A program made the position numbers and the translations under genes. Shown piece by piece: positions 1 through 9,727 of a stretch of 64,000 nucleotides of DNA (the stretch's first letter is position 1; every line of letters starts with the position of its first letter). The stretch comes from Streptomyces bathyalis. GTDB lineage: Bacteria > Actinomycetota > Actinomycetes > Streptomycetales > Streptomycetaceae. The notes under the pieces were generated by a model, which did not search any database, was not told the DNA's origin, and saw nothing but the letters and a program-made list of their open reading frames with translations. The DNA lies in the NCBI RefSeq assembly GCF_015910445.1, contig NZ_CP048882.1, positions 62,001 to 126,000 of the forward strand, read 5' to 3'.

Positions 1-185
1 CTGGGGCCCGGACCGGTGCGGCGGCCGGGCTTCCGGGGCGGGTCCGGACGCCGGGTGTCAAACGGTCATTCGAGACTACGCGCCGTCGGCGGAGCCGCCG
101 AACGCGGAATCCAGCCGGAACCGGACCCGATGTCTGCCCCTAGCATGGGCCGGACACCCGTCCGTGCGCCCTCCCAGGAGAGAAC

Positions 186-3149
186 ATGCCGCTGCTCGAC
201 CCAGGACACGGCGCCCTGCGGCCCCGTACGAGCGCCGGCCACGCGCCCGCGCACGACCGGGTTCCGGAGGCTCTGGCGGGTGGCACGCCGCAGCCGCTGC
301 GCGAGGATCTGGTACGGCTGCTGGGCCCGGAGAAGGTGTTGTGGAAGGTCTCGGACCTTGTGCGTTACGCCTCCGACGCGAGCCCGTACCGTTTCGTGCC
401 GCAGGTGGTCGTGGTCGCCGAGGACGCCGACGACGTCTCGGCAGTGCTCTCCTACGCCCGCGACCAGGGGCGACAGGTCGTCTTCCGCGCCGCCGGCACG
501 TCCCTCAACGGCCAGGCGCAGGGCGAGGACATCCTCGTGGACGTGCGCCGCCACTGGGCGGGCGTCGAGGTGCTCGACGAGGCCGGCACACGTGCGCGCA
601 TCGGCCCCGGTACGACCGTGGTGCGGGCCAACGCCTCACTGGCTCCGTACGGGCGGCTGCTGGGCCCGGACCCGGCGAGCGCGATCGCCTGCACCCTCGG
701 CGGAGTCGTCGCCAACAACGCTTCCGGCATGACCGCCGGCACGAGCCGCAACTCCTACCGCACGCTCGCCTCGCTCACCTTCGTCCTGCCGTCCGGCACG
801 GTCGTCGACACCGCCGCCCCTGACGCCGACGAAGCTCTGGCGCGCGCCGAACCCGCCCTCTGCGAGGGCCTCTTGGCGCTCAAGGCCGACATCGAGGCGG
901 ACGCGGAGCTCACCTCCCGCATCCGCGCCAAGTACGAGCTGAAGAACACCAACGGCTACCGCCTCGACGCCTTCCTCGACGGCAGCACCCCGGTGAGCAT
1001 CCTGCGCGGCCTCGCGGTCGGCTCCGAGGGCACCCTCGGTTTCATCTCCGAGGTCGTCTTCGACACCCTCCCCCTGAACCGGCACACCTCGACCGCGTTG
1101 CTGTTCTTCCCCTCGCTCTCCGCGGCAGCCGCGGCGGTGCCACGGTTCAACGAGGCCGGAGCCATGGCGGTGGAGCTGATGGACGGGAACACCCTGCGCG
1201 CCTCGGTCAGCGTGGCGGGCGTGCCGGCCGACTGGGCCGGACTGCCGAAGGAGACCGCCGCGCTGCTGGTGGAGTTCCGGGAGCCGGACGAGGCGGCGCA
1301 GCAGGAGCGGGAGCGGGAGGCTTCCGCCGTGATGGCGGACCTCGAACTGGTCGCGCCCGTACCGTCGGTGACCAACTCCTTCACACGTGACCCCAAGACC
1401 ATCGGCTTCTACTGGAAGGCGCGGAAGGCCTTCGTCTCGGCGGTCGGCGGCTCCCGTCCCTCGGGCACGACGCTGATCACGGAGGACTTCGCCGTGCCGC
1501 CCTCCCGTCTGGCCGAGGCGTGCGAGGCGCTGCTCGCGCTGCAGGAGCGGCACGGATTCGACGCCGCGGTCGCCGGGCACGCGGCCCACGGCAATCTGCA
1601 CTTCCTGCTCGCCTTCGACGCCGCCGACGAAGGAGACGTGGCGCGGTACGCGGCGTTCATGGACGAGTTCTGCCGGCTGACGGTCGAACGCTTCGACGGC
1701 TCGCTCAAGGCGGAGCACGCCACCGGACGCAACATCGCGCCCTTCCTCCAGCTGGAGTGGGGTGAGCGGGCCACGGAGCTGATGTGGCGGATCAAGCAGA
1801 CCCTCGACCCGGCGGGCGTACTGGCGCCGCGAGTGCTGCTGGACCGCGACCCGAAGGCTCATCTGCGCGGCCTGAAGTCCATCCCGAAGGTCGAGGCCGT
1901 GGGCGACCCCTGCATCGAGTGCGGCTTCTGCGAACCGACCTGCCCCAGCGGGGACTTGACGACCACACCGCGTCAACGCATCGTGCTGCGCCGGGAGATG
2001 CTGCGCCAGCCGGCCGGGTCCGCCGTCAACGAGAGCCTGCTGGAGAGCTACGGCTACGACGCCGTCGACACCTGCGCGGGAGACTCGACGTGCGCTCTCG
2101 CCTGCCCGGTCGGCATCGACACGGGCGCGATGATGAAGGACTTCCGGCACCAGCGGCACTCGCCGCGCGAGGAGCGCAACGCGGAGCGTGCCGCCCGGCG
2201 CTTCCATCTCGTGGAACGCTCGGCGCGGCTTGCGGTGGCCGCGGCGGACACGCTGCGCCGCAGGGTGCTGCCGCGACGGGGCGAGCGGCTGCTCGAGTCG
2301 CTGACGGGCGCCGCGCGCAAGGCCGTACGCCCCGACCTCGTCCCCGAGTGGCTGCCGCAGATCCCCTCGGCGGCGGCCAAGCAGCTGCCCGCCACGGACC
2401 GCAACGGCGCGGCGGCCGTCTACTACCCGGCGTGCGTCAACCGCATCTTCGGCGAACCGGACGGACACGAGGGCCCGTCGCTGCCGCAGTCCATGGTGAT
2501 CGTCTCCGCGCGGGCCGGGCGGCCCGTGTGGATTCCCGAGGACGTCGTGGGCACCTGCTGCGCGACGATCTGGCACTCCAAGGGCTATGCGGCGGGCAAC
2601 GCGCTGATGGCGAACCGGATCGTGGAGGCCGCCTGGCGGTGGACGGACGGCGGTGAACTGCCGCTGGTGGTGGACGCCTCCTCCTGCACGCTGGGCATCG
2701 GCGAGGAGGTCGTGCCGTATCTCAGTCCGGCCAACCGCAAGCTGCACGACCAGTTGAAGGTCATCGACTCCGTCGCCTGGGCGGCGCAGGAGCTGCTGCC
2801 GCGGCTGACGGTGGAGCGGCGGCGGGGCTCGGCGGTGCTCCACCCGACCTGTTCCATGCAACACCTGGGCGGGACCGAGCAGTTGCGCACGGTGGCGGAG
2901 GCGTGCGCCGAGGAGGTCGTCGTACCCGTGGACGCGCGCTGCTGCGGCTTCGCCGGCGACAGGGGCATGCTGCACAAGGAGCTCACCGCTTCCGCGACGG
3001 CGCGCGAGGCGGCGGAGGTGACCGCGCGGGACTTCGACGCGTACCTGTCGGCCAACCGGATGTGCGAGGTGGGCATGGACCACGCGACGGGCGGCCGCGG
3101 CTACCGTTCGGTGCTGCTGGAGCTGGAGCGTGCCACCAGGCCCGACTGA
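186..3149 (+). CDS. FAD-binding and Fe-S-binding 2-hydroxyacid dehydrogenase (D-lactate/glycolate type)
   Basis: Predicted flavin- and iron-sulfur-dependent oxidoreductase of 987 residues that would oxidise a 2-hydroxyacid such as D-lactate or glycolate. Residues about 55-250 form a PCMH-type FAD domain (FRAAGTSLNGQAQG), followed by an FAD-oxidase C-terminal domain to about 560. Two cysteine clusters, CIECGFCEPTCPSG near 576 and CAGDSTCALACP near 630, fit two 4Fe-4S centres. The tail has CCG-type motifs, CCATIWHSKG near 792 and CCGFAGDRG near 919, as in GlcF and LutA. The chain therefore fuses GlcD-like and GlcF-like parts, as in large bacterial Dld enzymes. CAGGAGAG just upstream sets the ATG. 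The exact substrate cannot be read from sequence. Confidence 0.9.
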   Translation: MPLLDPGHGALRPRTSAGHAPAHDRVPEALAGGTPQPLREDLVRLLGPEKVLWKVSDLVRYASDASPYRFVPQVVVVAEDADDVSAVLSYARDQGRQVVFRAAGTSLNGQAQGEDILVDVRRHWAGVEVLDEAGTRARIGPGTTVVRANASLAPYGRLLGPDPASAIACTLGGVVANNASGMTAGTSRNSYRTLASLTFVLPSGTVVDTAAPDADEALARAEPALCEGLLALKADIEADAELTSRIRAKYELKNTNGYRLDAFLDGSTPVSILRGLAVGSEGTLGFISEVVFDTLPLNRHTSTALLFFPSLSAAAAAVPRFNEAGAMAVELMDGNTLRASVSVAGVPADWAGLPKETAALLVEFREPDEAAQQEREREASAVMADLELVAPVPSVTNSFTRDPKTIGFYWKARKAFVSAVGGSRPSGTTLITEDFAVPPSRLAEACEALLALQERHGFDAAVAGHAAHGNLHFLLAFDAADEGDVARYAAFMDEFCRLTVERFDGSLKAEHATGRNIAPFLQLEWGERATELMWRIKQTLDPAGVLAPRVLLDRDPKAHLRGLKSIPKVEAVGDPCIECGFCEPTCPSGDLTTTPRQRIVLRREMLRQPAGSAVNESLLESYGYDAVDTCAGDSTCALACPVGIDTGAMMKDFRHQRHSPREERNAERAARRFHLVERSARLAVAAADTLRRRVLPRRGERLLESLTGAARKAVRPDLVPEWLPQIPSAAAKQLPATDRNGAAAVYYPACVNRIFGEPDGHEGPSLPQSMVIVSARAGRPVWIPEDVVGTCCATIWHSKGYAAGNALMANRIVEAAWRWTDGGELPLVVDASSCTLGIGEEVVPYLSPANRKLHDQLKVIDSVAWAAQELLPRLTVERRRGSAVLHPTCSMQHLGGTEQLRTVAEACAEEVVVPVDARCCGFAGDRGMLHKELTASATAREAAEVTARDFDAYLSANRMCEVGMDHATGGRGYRSVLLELERATRPD

Positions 3150-3238
3150 ACCCCAGGACCGCACCCGGCGGGGGCCCGGGAGCGGCCCTGGAAGGTCAGA
3201 TCAGCCGTGAAGCTGTCGGCCCATCGGCACCGTTCGCA

Positions 3239-4606
3239 CTAGGACTTGGCGCCTGCGTGCAGAGCCACCACGCCCTTCGCGGGGACGGTGGCCTCCGCCT
3301 TGCCGTCGTCGCCGACGGTGACGGTGTTTCCGTCGCACTTGTCCGGCGAGGCCTTGGCGACGTTGCAGTAGGTCCCGGCGGGCAGCGACGTGGAGAAGGT
3401 CCGCTTGAGTTCTCCGCCGCCCGCGTTGAGGGCGACGAAGCCCTTGCCGGCCCGCCCGAAGGACAGGGCGGAGCCCTCCGACCACCAGTCGGTCAACTCC
3501 GCGCCGCCGACGGCATTGCGGAAGCCGACCATGCCGGTGATCTCCCGCTGCGCGTGCATGTTCGTCCAGCCTCCGTCGCCGCTGGGCGGGCCCGCGTCCT
3601 TCTCGGACCACTCGTAGCCGGAGAAGACGTTCGGCGCGCCGTACGGGTGGGCCAGCATGAAGGCGTTGGCGAGCTTGTAGAGGTCGCCGTCCTTGTAGGT
3701 GAGCGTCGAACCGTTGCGCTCGGTGTCCCAGTTGTCGACGAACGTACGGGCCTTGTCGGCGGCCAGCTTGCCCTCGGCGATGTTCTTCAGGCCGCCCACG
3801 TCGCCGCCCTGGAAGGCGCTTTTGAGGTGCTTGCCGAAGCGGAACTCGTCCACGTCGCCCAGGTCCGTGTACTCCTCGGGCTGGACGGCCTCTCCGTCTC
3901 CGTGGATCACCTCGGACACCCAGAAGCCGGGGTCGGCCATCTTGCCCTTGATGGCCTTGATGTCGTCCGCGGACATGTGCTTCGCGGCGTCGATGCGCAG
4001 CCCGTCGACGCCCATGTCCCTGAGGCTGTCGAGGTAGCCGGCGATCGTGGAGCGCACCTTGTCGCTTCCGGTGTCGAGGTCGGACAGACTGACGAGTTCG
4101 CAGGTCTGCACGTCCTCCCGGTTCTTGTAGTCAGAGATGTCCTTGCGGCAGCCGTGGAAGTCGGAGTCGCCGTAGGTGCCGGGGTAGTCGTACTTGCTGT
4201 ACTGAGTGCCGCCGGTGCCCGTACCGGAGGCGGCGGCCATGTGGTTGATGACCGCGTCGGCGATCACCTTCACCCCCGCATCGTGGCAGGCGCTCACCAT
4301 GCTCTTGAACGCCTCGGCGTCGCCGAGCCGACCCGCGATCTTGTAGCTGACGGGCTGGTACGACGTCCACCACTGCTCGCCCTTGATGTGCTCCGTGGCC
4401 GGCGAGACCTCGACGTAGCCGTAGCCCGCCGGGCCGAGGGTGTCCTTGCACTCCTTGCCAACGTCGGCGTACGGCTTCTCGAACAGCGTTGCCGTTACTG
4501 TCTTTTCGCCCGGGGGCGCCGCCTGGGACGGCCATGCGTTGAGTGCCGTGACGCCGCCCGCTGCCAGGACCGCGGCCGTGCTCGCGCAGATCAGACGCTT
4601 TCTCAT
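3239..4606 (-). CDS. secreted alpha-amylase, GH13
   Basis: Extracellular starch-degrading enzyme of 455 residues. A Sec signal peptide ([18 protein letters not shown], cleavage near SQAA) is followed by a GH13 barrel. Visible motifs are DAVINH (117-122), [10 protein letters not shown] with nucleophile Asp206, acid/base Glu232 in SEVIHGDG, and the third Asp294 in [11 protein letters not shown]. The usual FVDNHD motif has Trp instead of His at 293. The C-terminus ends in a short beta domain with no starch-binding domain. Upstream, a short palindrome at 4743-4755 could be a sugar-responsive operator. The gene stands alone, tail to tail with the Fe-S dehydrogenase gene. Confidence 0.93.
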   Translation of the reverse strand: MRKRLICASTAAVLAAGGVTALNAWPSQAAPPGEKTVTATLFEKPYADVGKECKDTLGPAGYGYVEVSPATEHIKGEQWWTSYQPVSYKIAGRLGDAEAFKSMVSACHDAGVKVIADAVINHMAAASGTGTGGTQYSKYDYPGTYGDSDFHGCRKDISDYKNREDVQTCELVSLSDLDTGSDKVRSTIAGYLDSLRDMGVDGLRIDAAKHMSADDIKAIKGKMADPGFWVSEVIHGDGEAVQPEEYTDLGDVDEFRFGKHLKSAFQGGDVGGLKNIAEGKLAADKARTFVDNWDTERNGSTLTYKDGDLYKLANAFMLAHPYGAPNVFSGYEWSEKDAGPPSGDGGWTNMHAQREITGMVGFRNAVGGAELTDWWSEGSALSFGRAGKGFVALNAGGGELKRTFSTSLPAGTYCNVAKASPDKCDGNTVTVGDDGKAEATVPAKGVVALHAGAKS

Positions 4607-4742
4607 CGTGTGCGGCTCCTTCGTCGTCGGACACAGAGGTGCCGAGGAAGGCAGCCACGCGCCAGGCCGCCGTGGGGGGTTGGAAGGGAGCCTGCCGCTG
4701 CGCTCGTGTGCACGTCAAGATGCGAAGCAAGCGATTCCAATG

Positions 4743-4755
4743 GTTTTCTGAAAAC
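4743..4755. promoter_or_regulatory. palindrome upstream of the amylase gene
   Basis: GTTTTCTGAAAAC is a perfect 6+1+6 palindrome in a locally AT-rich patch about 140 bp upstream of the amylase start. Streptomyces amylase genes are controlled by LacI-family repressors binding short repeats, so an operator role is possible but inferred only. Confidence 0.3.
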
Positions 4756-4842
4756 TCTTGCGTCCAGGGGGAGTCGGCCAACGCGCTGCCTGGCGGTGGC
4801 ACTTGAGGCCTCCGGAAGCGGCACCGCGCGCATACCGCCCGG

Positions 4843-5634
4843 TCAGCGGGCGAGGGCCGCCCTGTCTCCCATGACCACCGCCGGGTGCTCGTCCGGGTCC
4901 AGGGTCCGGAGCAGATACTCCATGCCGGCCCGGGGGATGCTCACGCAGCCTGATGTGCCGCTGCCGTGGTCCAGATGCAGCCAGATGCTGCCGCCCTTGG
5001 CCTCGCCGTCGGGACGGGCCGGGTCGAGCGGGGAGGTTCCCTTGTTGCGGTTGTAGTCGATGGCGATGACGTGATCGAAGTCGTGCCGGGTCTTCTTGGG
5101 CCAGTAGGTGGGCGGGGCGAAGGCGGCACTCGCGGTGTAAGGCAGCTTCGCGTCCGGTGCGGAACGCACGCCGCCGGCATCGGTGAGGGTGAAGACTCCG
5201 ATGGGGCTGCGCTTGTCGCCCTCGTGATGGTCACGGGTCCAGCCCTTGCGGCCGTTGTGTCCCTTCCAGGTGCGCCCCGGGGTCCACTTCTCACCCTTCT
5301 TGGTGAACAGCCGCACGGTCGCCGCTGCGGAGTCCTTTCCCTTGCCGTAGACGGCCACCACCTGGCGGGACTTGCCGGGGATGCGCTTGTGCAGGGCATC
5401 GCCCACGCCGGGGATGCGGGTGGGGTCGGTCTTGCGTGCCGCGTCGCCGCCGGGCTTCCCTCCCGGTTCCTTGGCGGCACCGGCGCCACCGCCGCACGCC
5501 GCCAGCGTCACGGCGAGGGCCACGGCCACGGAGCCGGCGAGGGCCGCCCTCGCCGCCCGTTCCCCTGACGATCGGCCCACTGATGTCCGCCCGTTCCGTA
5601 CCCGGTCCACCCCAGTCCTGCGCATGTCCACCAT
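4843..5634 (-). CDS. L,D-transpeptidase (YkuD)-like lipoprotein
   Basis: Lipoprotein of 263 residues with a YkuD-type catalytic motif. The first Met with a good RBS (GGGGGAG eight bases upstream) starts MVDMRRTGVDRVRNG. A hydrophobic segment ends in the lipobox LAAC, so the protein is probably anchored outside the membrane. The C-terminal part contains HLDHGSGTSGCVSIPRAGM, where the Cys of SGC is the expected nucleophile. The family makes or trims 3-3 peptidoglycan cross-links, but secreted actinomycete homologues of this short type are poorly characterised, so the substrate is uncertain. A longer reading frame begins at 5868, without an RBS or signal sequence. The gene is divergent from the ABC exporter. 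Confidence 0.8.
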   Translation of the reverse strand: MVDMRRTGVDRVRNGRTSVGRSSGERAARAALAGSVAVALAVTLAACGGGAGAAKEPGGKPGGDAARKTDPTRIPGVGDALHKRIPGKSRQVVAVYGKGKDSAAATVRLFTKKGEKWTPGRTWKGHNGRKGWTRDHHEGDKRSPIGVFTLTDAGGVRSAPDAKLPYTASAAFAPPTYWPKKTRHDFDHVIAIDYNRNKGTSPLDPARPDGEAKGGSIWLHLDHGSGTSGCVSIPRAGMEYLLRTLDPDEHPAVVMGDRAALAR

Positions 5635-5862
5635 GGTCGCACTCCCCCGGTGGCGGCAGGCGGCCCGAGCGCCCGCGAACCCCGCGGAGCCGCTCACTTC
5701 CGCAGGTCCGGGAAGGGTGGCGGGAGTTGGGCCGGTCGGCGCACCGCGCCGGAAAACCCGTTGCGTGGCAGCTCGGACACGGCGAGTCTTGCGGAGCGGA
5801 CAAACCCCTGTCGAGCCGCACACACACCGGGTCACCACTCGTACCGACCGCTCTGGGACGTC

Positions 5863-7788
5863 ATGCACATTCGCGATCTTCCCTACTCCGACCCCGGCGT
5901 TCCCGATGTGCGGTCAGGTCCGCGCTTCCTGCTGTGGCTGGGCCGCATGCAGCTCGGGGGCCAGGCCAAGGCGCTTGGCTGGGGCACCCTGCACATGGCC
6001 TCCGTCGCCCTCGTCCCCGCGATCGTCGGGCTGGCCCTGCAGGCCGTGGTGTCCGGTTCGGGCGGCGGCCTCGCCGAGGCGGGCGGGCTGCTCCTCGTCA
6101 TCGCCGTCTCGGTCACGGTCGCGGACACGATGCTCCACCGCTCGGCGATCACCAACTGGATCACCGCGGCCGCCCGCGTGCAGCAGTTGCTGGCACGCCG
6201 GACGTCCGCCCTGGGGGCGACACTCACTCAGCGGGTCGCGGCGGGTGAGGTGGTGGCCGTCTCCACCGGAGACATCGAGAAGATCGGCTGGTGCGTGGAG
6301 GCCGCCTCGCGCTTCAGCGCGGCCCTGCTGACCACCGTCGGCGTCTGCGCCGGCCTGGTCGTCTACGAACCGCAGCTCGGGCTGCTCGTCTCCGCCGGGA
6401 TGCTGGTGCTGGCCTTCACGGTGCTTCCGCTGCTTCCCCGTGCCACGCGCCGTGCAGACCTGCAGCGTGAGAAGGCGGGACGGGCCACGGAGCTGGCCGC
6501 GGACACGGTCGCGGGCCTGCGCGTGCTGCGCGGCATCGGCGGCGAGGAGCTCTTCCTGACCCGGTACCGGCAGGCATCCCAGGAGGTCCGCCGTGCGGCC
6601 GTGCGTACCGCGCGGATGTGGGCACTGATCGAGGCGGTTCAGGTCGCACTTCCGGGCCTGCTCCTCGTCGGCGTCGTATGGCACGGGGCGGGCCTCGCAC
6701 TCGACGGACGCATCGGCGTGGGCGAACTGGTCACGGTGTACGGCGCGGTGACCTTCCTGCTCTTCCCGCTGCGCCTGTTCCAGGAGTTCGCCATGGCCTA
6801 CTCCTTCTCACGCCCGTCGGCTCAGCGTGCCGTCCGTGTTCTGTCCCTTCGCAGGGGCGGCGGCGCGGACAGCGACGACGGCTCCCGGGAGACCGCCCGG
6901 GCCAAGGCGGGAGAGGACGCGGCGCGGACGGAGAGAGCCGAGACGCAGCCGGAGGCCGACGACGCCCTGGGCGGCGACCTCTACGACCCCGTCACCGGAC
7001 TGCTCGCTCCCGCTGGGCAGTTGACCGCCGTGGTGTGCGGCGACCCGGAGGCGGCGGGCAGGCTGGCCGACCGGCTCGGCGGTCACCCACCGGAAGCCGA
7101 CGGCTCCGCATCGGTGCTCCTCGGCGGCGTGCCACTCGACGACGTACCGCTCGCGAGTGCGCGCTCAGCGGTGCTCGTCCAGGACAAGGACCCGGTGCTG
7201 CTCTCGGGCTCGCTGCGGGAGCTGCTCGACGTGCCCCGCTCCGGTGCGGTGCCGCAGCAGCACGCGCTGGAGGCCGCCCAGTGCGGAGACGTGCTGGACG
7301 CGCTGATGCAGGGCGCTCCCGAGACCGGCGGCGATCCGCTCGAGGCATCCGTCACCGAACGCGGACGGTCGCTGTCGGGCGGGCAGCGGCAGCGACTCGC
7401 GCTGGCGCGCTCGCTGGTCACCGACCCGCAGGTGCTGGTTCTGGACGAGCCGACGTCGGCGGTCGACGCCCATACCGAGGCCCGCATCGCACGGTCCCTT
7501 CGCCGGGTGCGCGCAGACCGTACGACGGTCGTCTTCACCTCGAGCCCGCTGATGCTGGACCAGGCGGAGCGGGTCGTCCTCGTACGCGGCGCGCAGGTGC
7601 TCGCCGCCGGATCGCACCGCGAACTGCTGCGCACGCACGCCGGATACAGGGCCGTCGTCACGCGCGAGCCGGAGAAGGAAGCCGGGCCGGAGGCGGATGG
7701 CTCCGTCGACGCCTCCCCCGCCGCCGCGCCCTCCCCCGTACCCGACGGTCCCCGTTTCGCCCAGGCGGAAGGAGCTGAGCACGCATGA
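5863..7788 (+). CDS. ABC exporter half-transporter, permease plus ATPase (degenerate Walker A)
   Basis: Half-transporter of 641 residues with an N-terminal exporter membrane domain (helices from about 40 to 310) and a C-terminal ATPase. The ATPase keeps the Q-loop (LVQDKDP), an intact signature LSGGQRQRLALA near 503 and Walker B VLVLDEPTS near 523. The Walker A site reads VVCGDPEAAGRL near 389, without the GKS/T, and the H-loop reads FTSSPLML instead of carrying His. It overlaps the next gene by ATGA and surely pairs with it as a heterodimer. The acidic linker of about 50 residues before the ATPase is low complexity. The start is ATG at 5863; the frame is open further upstream. The substrate is unknown. 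Confidence 0.9.
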   Translation: MHIRDLPYSDPGVPDVRSGPRFLLWLGRMQLGGQAKALGWGTLHMASVALVPAIVGLALQAVVSGSGGGLAEAGGLLLVIAVSVTVADTMLHRSAITNWITAAARVQQLLARRTSALGATLTQRVAAGEVVAVSTGDIEKIGWCVEAASRFSAALLTTVGVCAGLVVYEPQLGLLVSAGMLVLAFTVLPLLPRATRRADLQREKAGRATELAADTVAGLRVLRGIGGEELFLTRYRQASQEVRRAAVRTARMWALIEAVQVALPGLLLVGVVWHGAGLALDGRIGVGELVTVYGAVTFLLFPLRLFQEFAMAYSFSRPSAQRAVRVLSLRRGGGADSDDGSRETARAKAGEDAARTERAETQPEADDALGGDLYDPVTGLLAPAGQLTAVVCGDPEAAGRLADRLGGHPPEADGSASVLLGGVPLDDVPLASARSAVLVQDKDPVLLSGSLRELLDVPRSGAVPQQHALEAAQCGDVLDALMQGAPETGGDPLEASVTERGRSLSGGQRQRLALARSLVTDPQVLVLDEPTSAVDAHTEARIARSLRRVRADRTTVVFTSSPLMLDQAERVVLVRGAQVLAAGSHRELLRTHAGYRAVVTREPEKEAGPEADGSVDASPAAAPSPVPDGPRFAQAEGAEHA

Positions 7789-9656
7789 CCGCGCCGACAA
7801 CGCCGACCGCCTCCCCCGCCCCCGGGGGCTCCGCCGACCAGGCCGACTCCGCGGCCCCAACCGACTCCACCGTCCGCGTCGGCGTCGCCCCGCCCGGCTA
7901 CGACCCCGCGGCCTCGGAGAACGCGACCACGCTGCCGGTCGGTGGCCCGGCCACCGTCCGCGGCTACGTGAGCGAGCTGCTGCGGAGGCACAGACGCGCC
8001 TTCGTCACGCTCATCCTCGTCAACACCGTCGCGGTAGTGGCGTCGATGGTGGGCCCTTATCTGCTGGGCGGTCTCGTGGAGGATCTGACCTCCGGCAGCC
8101 GGGACCTGCAGATCGGCCGCGTCGTCGGCCTGTTCCTGCTGGCTCTCGTGCTCCAGAGCTTCTTCGTGCGGGAGGTGCGGCTGCGCGGGGCGATGCTCGG
8201 TGAGCGGATGCTGGCGGACCTGCGTGAGGACTTCCTCGTGCGTTCGGTCCGGCTGCCGCCGGGGGTGCTGGAGCGGGCCGGCACGGGGGATCTGCTCTCC
8301 CGGATCACCACGGACATCGACCGGCTGGCCAACGCGATGCGCGAGGCCGTACCGCATCTGTGTGTCGGTGTCGTGTGGGCGGCGCTGCTGCTCGGGGCGC
8401 TCACGGCCACGGCTCCTCCGCTGGCGCTTGCGGTGCTCATCGCGCTGCCGGTGCTGCTGATCGGCTGCCGCTGGTACTACCGCCGCGCACCCAGCGCGTA
8501 CCGCTCCGAGGCCGCCGGATACGCGGCCGTGGCAGGTGCCCTGGCGGAGACCGTCGACGCGGGCCGCACGGTGGAGGCCCACCGGCTGGGCGCCCGCCGC
8601 GTCGCACTGTCCGAGCAGCGCATCTCGCAGTGGACGGCCTGGGAGCGCTACACGCTCTGGCTGCGCTCCGTCCTCTTCCCGGTCGTCAACGTCACGAATC
8701 TGCTGCTCGTGGCGGGTGTGCTGATCCTCGGCGGCACGTTCGTGCTGTGGGGCTGGATCGGCGTGGGCCAGCTGACGACGGGCGCGCTGCTGGCACAGAT
8801 GCTCTTCGAACCCGTCGGGCTCATCCTGCGCTGGTACGACGAACTCCAGGTCGCCCAGGTCTCCTTGGGCCGGCTCGTCGGTGTCCGGGAGATCGAACCC
8901 GACTCCGGCGACAGGAAGCTGGCTCCGCAGGGCCGCGAACTGCGCGCGGACGACGTGCGGTTCGGCTACCGCACCGGCACGGATGTGCTGCATGGAGTCA
9001 CGATGCGCGTGCCGCCCGGCACCCGCGTCGCGCTCGTGGGGCCCTCCGGGGCGGGCAAGTCCACGCTGGGCCGGCTGCTGGCGGGCATCTACGGTCCCCG
9101 CACGGGCAAAGTCGCCCTGGGGAAGGCCGAGTTGTCGAGGATGCCCGCTGATCGCGTCCGCCGTCACGTGGCGCTCGTCAACCAGGAGCATCACGTCTTC
9201 GTCGGCTCGCTCCGCGACAACCTGCTGCTGGCCCGCACGGGGGCGAGCGACACCGAACTGTGGGCGGCGCTCGCCGCGGTGGACGCCGACGGATGGGCGC
9301 GGTCGCTGCCGGAGGGCCTGGACAGCGAGGTCGGCTCCGGAGGGATCTTCGTCGCCCCGGCGCACGCACAGCAGATCGCGCTGGCGCGGCTGGTGCTGGC
9401 CGACCCGCACACGCTCGTGCTCGACGAGGCCACCTCGCTGCTGGACCCGCGTGCGGCCCGGCATCTGGAGCGCTCCCTGGCACAGGTGCTCCATGGGCGC
9501 ACGGTCGTCGCCATCGCGCACCGGCTGCACACCGCTCACGACGCGGACGTCATCGCCGTCGTGGAAGACGGCCGGATCAGCGAACTGGGCAGCCACGACG
9601 CCCTGGTCGAGGAGAACGGCGCGTACGCGGCGCTCTGGCGCTCCTGGCACGGCTGA
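7785..9656 (+). CDS. ABC exporter half-transporter, permease plus ATPase (degenerate signature)
   Basis: Second half of the exporter, 623 residues, translationally coupled to the upstream gene by an ATGA overlap. A disordered Ala/Pro-rich N-terminus of about 55 residues precedes an ABC transmembrane domain. The ATPase has an intact Walker A, GPSGAGKST near 418, Walker B LVLDEATS near 543 and the H-loop IAHRLHTAH near 576. Its signature is lost and reads FVAPAHAQQIALA near 522. Together with the first subunit only one composite ATP site has all its motifs. The cargo is unknown; such pairs export lipids, drugs or peptides. Confidence 0.9.
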   Translation: MTAPTTPTASPAPGGSADQADSAAPTDSTVRVGVAPPGYDPAASENATTLPVGGPATVRGYVSELLRRHRRAFVTLILVNTVAVVASMVGPYLLGGLVEDLTSGSRDLQIGRVVGLFLLALVLQSFFVREVRLRGAMLGERMLADLREDFLVRSVRLPPGVLERAGTGDLLSRITTDIDRLANAMREAVPHLCVGVVWAALLLGALTATAPPLALAVLIALPVLLIGCRWYYRRAPSAYRSEAAGYAAVAGALAETVDAGRTVEAHRLGARRVALSEQRISQWTAWERYTLWLRSVLFPVVNVTNLLLVAGVLILGGTFVLWGWIGVGQLTTGALLAQMLFEPVGLILRWYDELQVAQVSLGRLVGVREIEPDSGDRKLAPQGRELRADDVRFGYRTGTDVLHGVTMRVPPGTRVALVGPSGAGKSTLGRLLAGIYGPRTGKVALGKAELSRMPADRVRRHVALVNQEHHVFVGSLRDNLLLARTGASDTELWAALAAVDADGWARSLPEGLDSEVGSGGIFVAPAHAQQIALARLVLADPHTLVLDEATSLLDPRAARHLERSLAQVLHGRTVVAIAHRLHTAHDADVIAVVEDGRISELGSHDALVEENGAYAALWRSWHG

Positions 9657-9686
9657 GAGAGCCCCGGGCCCTAGCAGGCGGCACGA

Positions 9687-9706
9687 CGCCGGCATCCCCG
9701 CCGGCG
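9687..9706. terminator. hairpin between convergent genes
   Basis: CGCCGGC and GCCGGCG arms around ATCCCC sit between the 3' ends of the exporter operon and the YdjM-like gene. A bidirectional terminator is likely. Confidence 0.4.
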
Positions 9707-9727
9707 CCTGCCTCCCCCGGAAGCCCC

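Noticed and set aside
636-3164. An 842-codon minus-strand frame opposite the dehydrogenase gene
   Set aside because: It has no RBS or recognisable domain and mirrors the codon positions of the plus-strand gene, which has clear FAD and Fe-S motifs.
4603-4833. Small frames in the amylase promoter region
   Set aside because: They overlap the amylase start and the palindrome and have no RBS.
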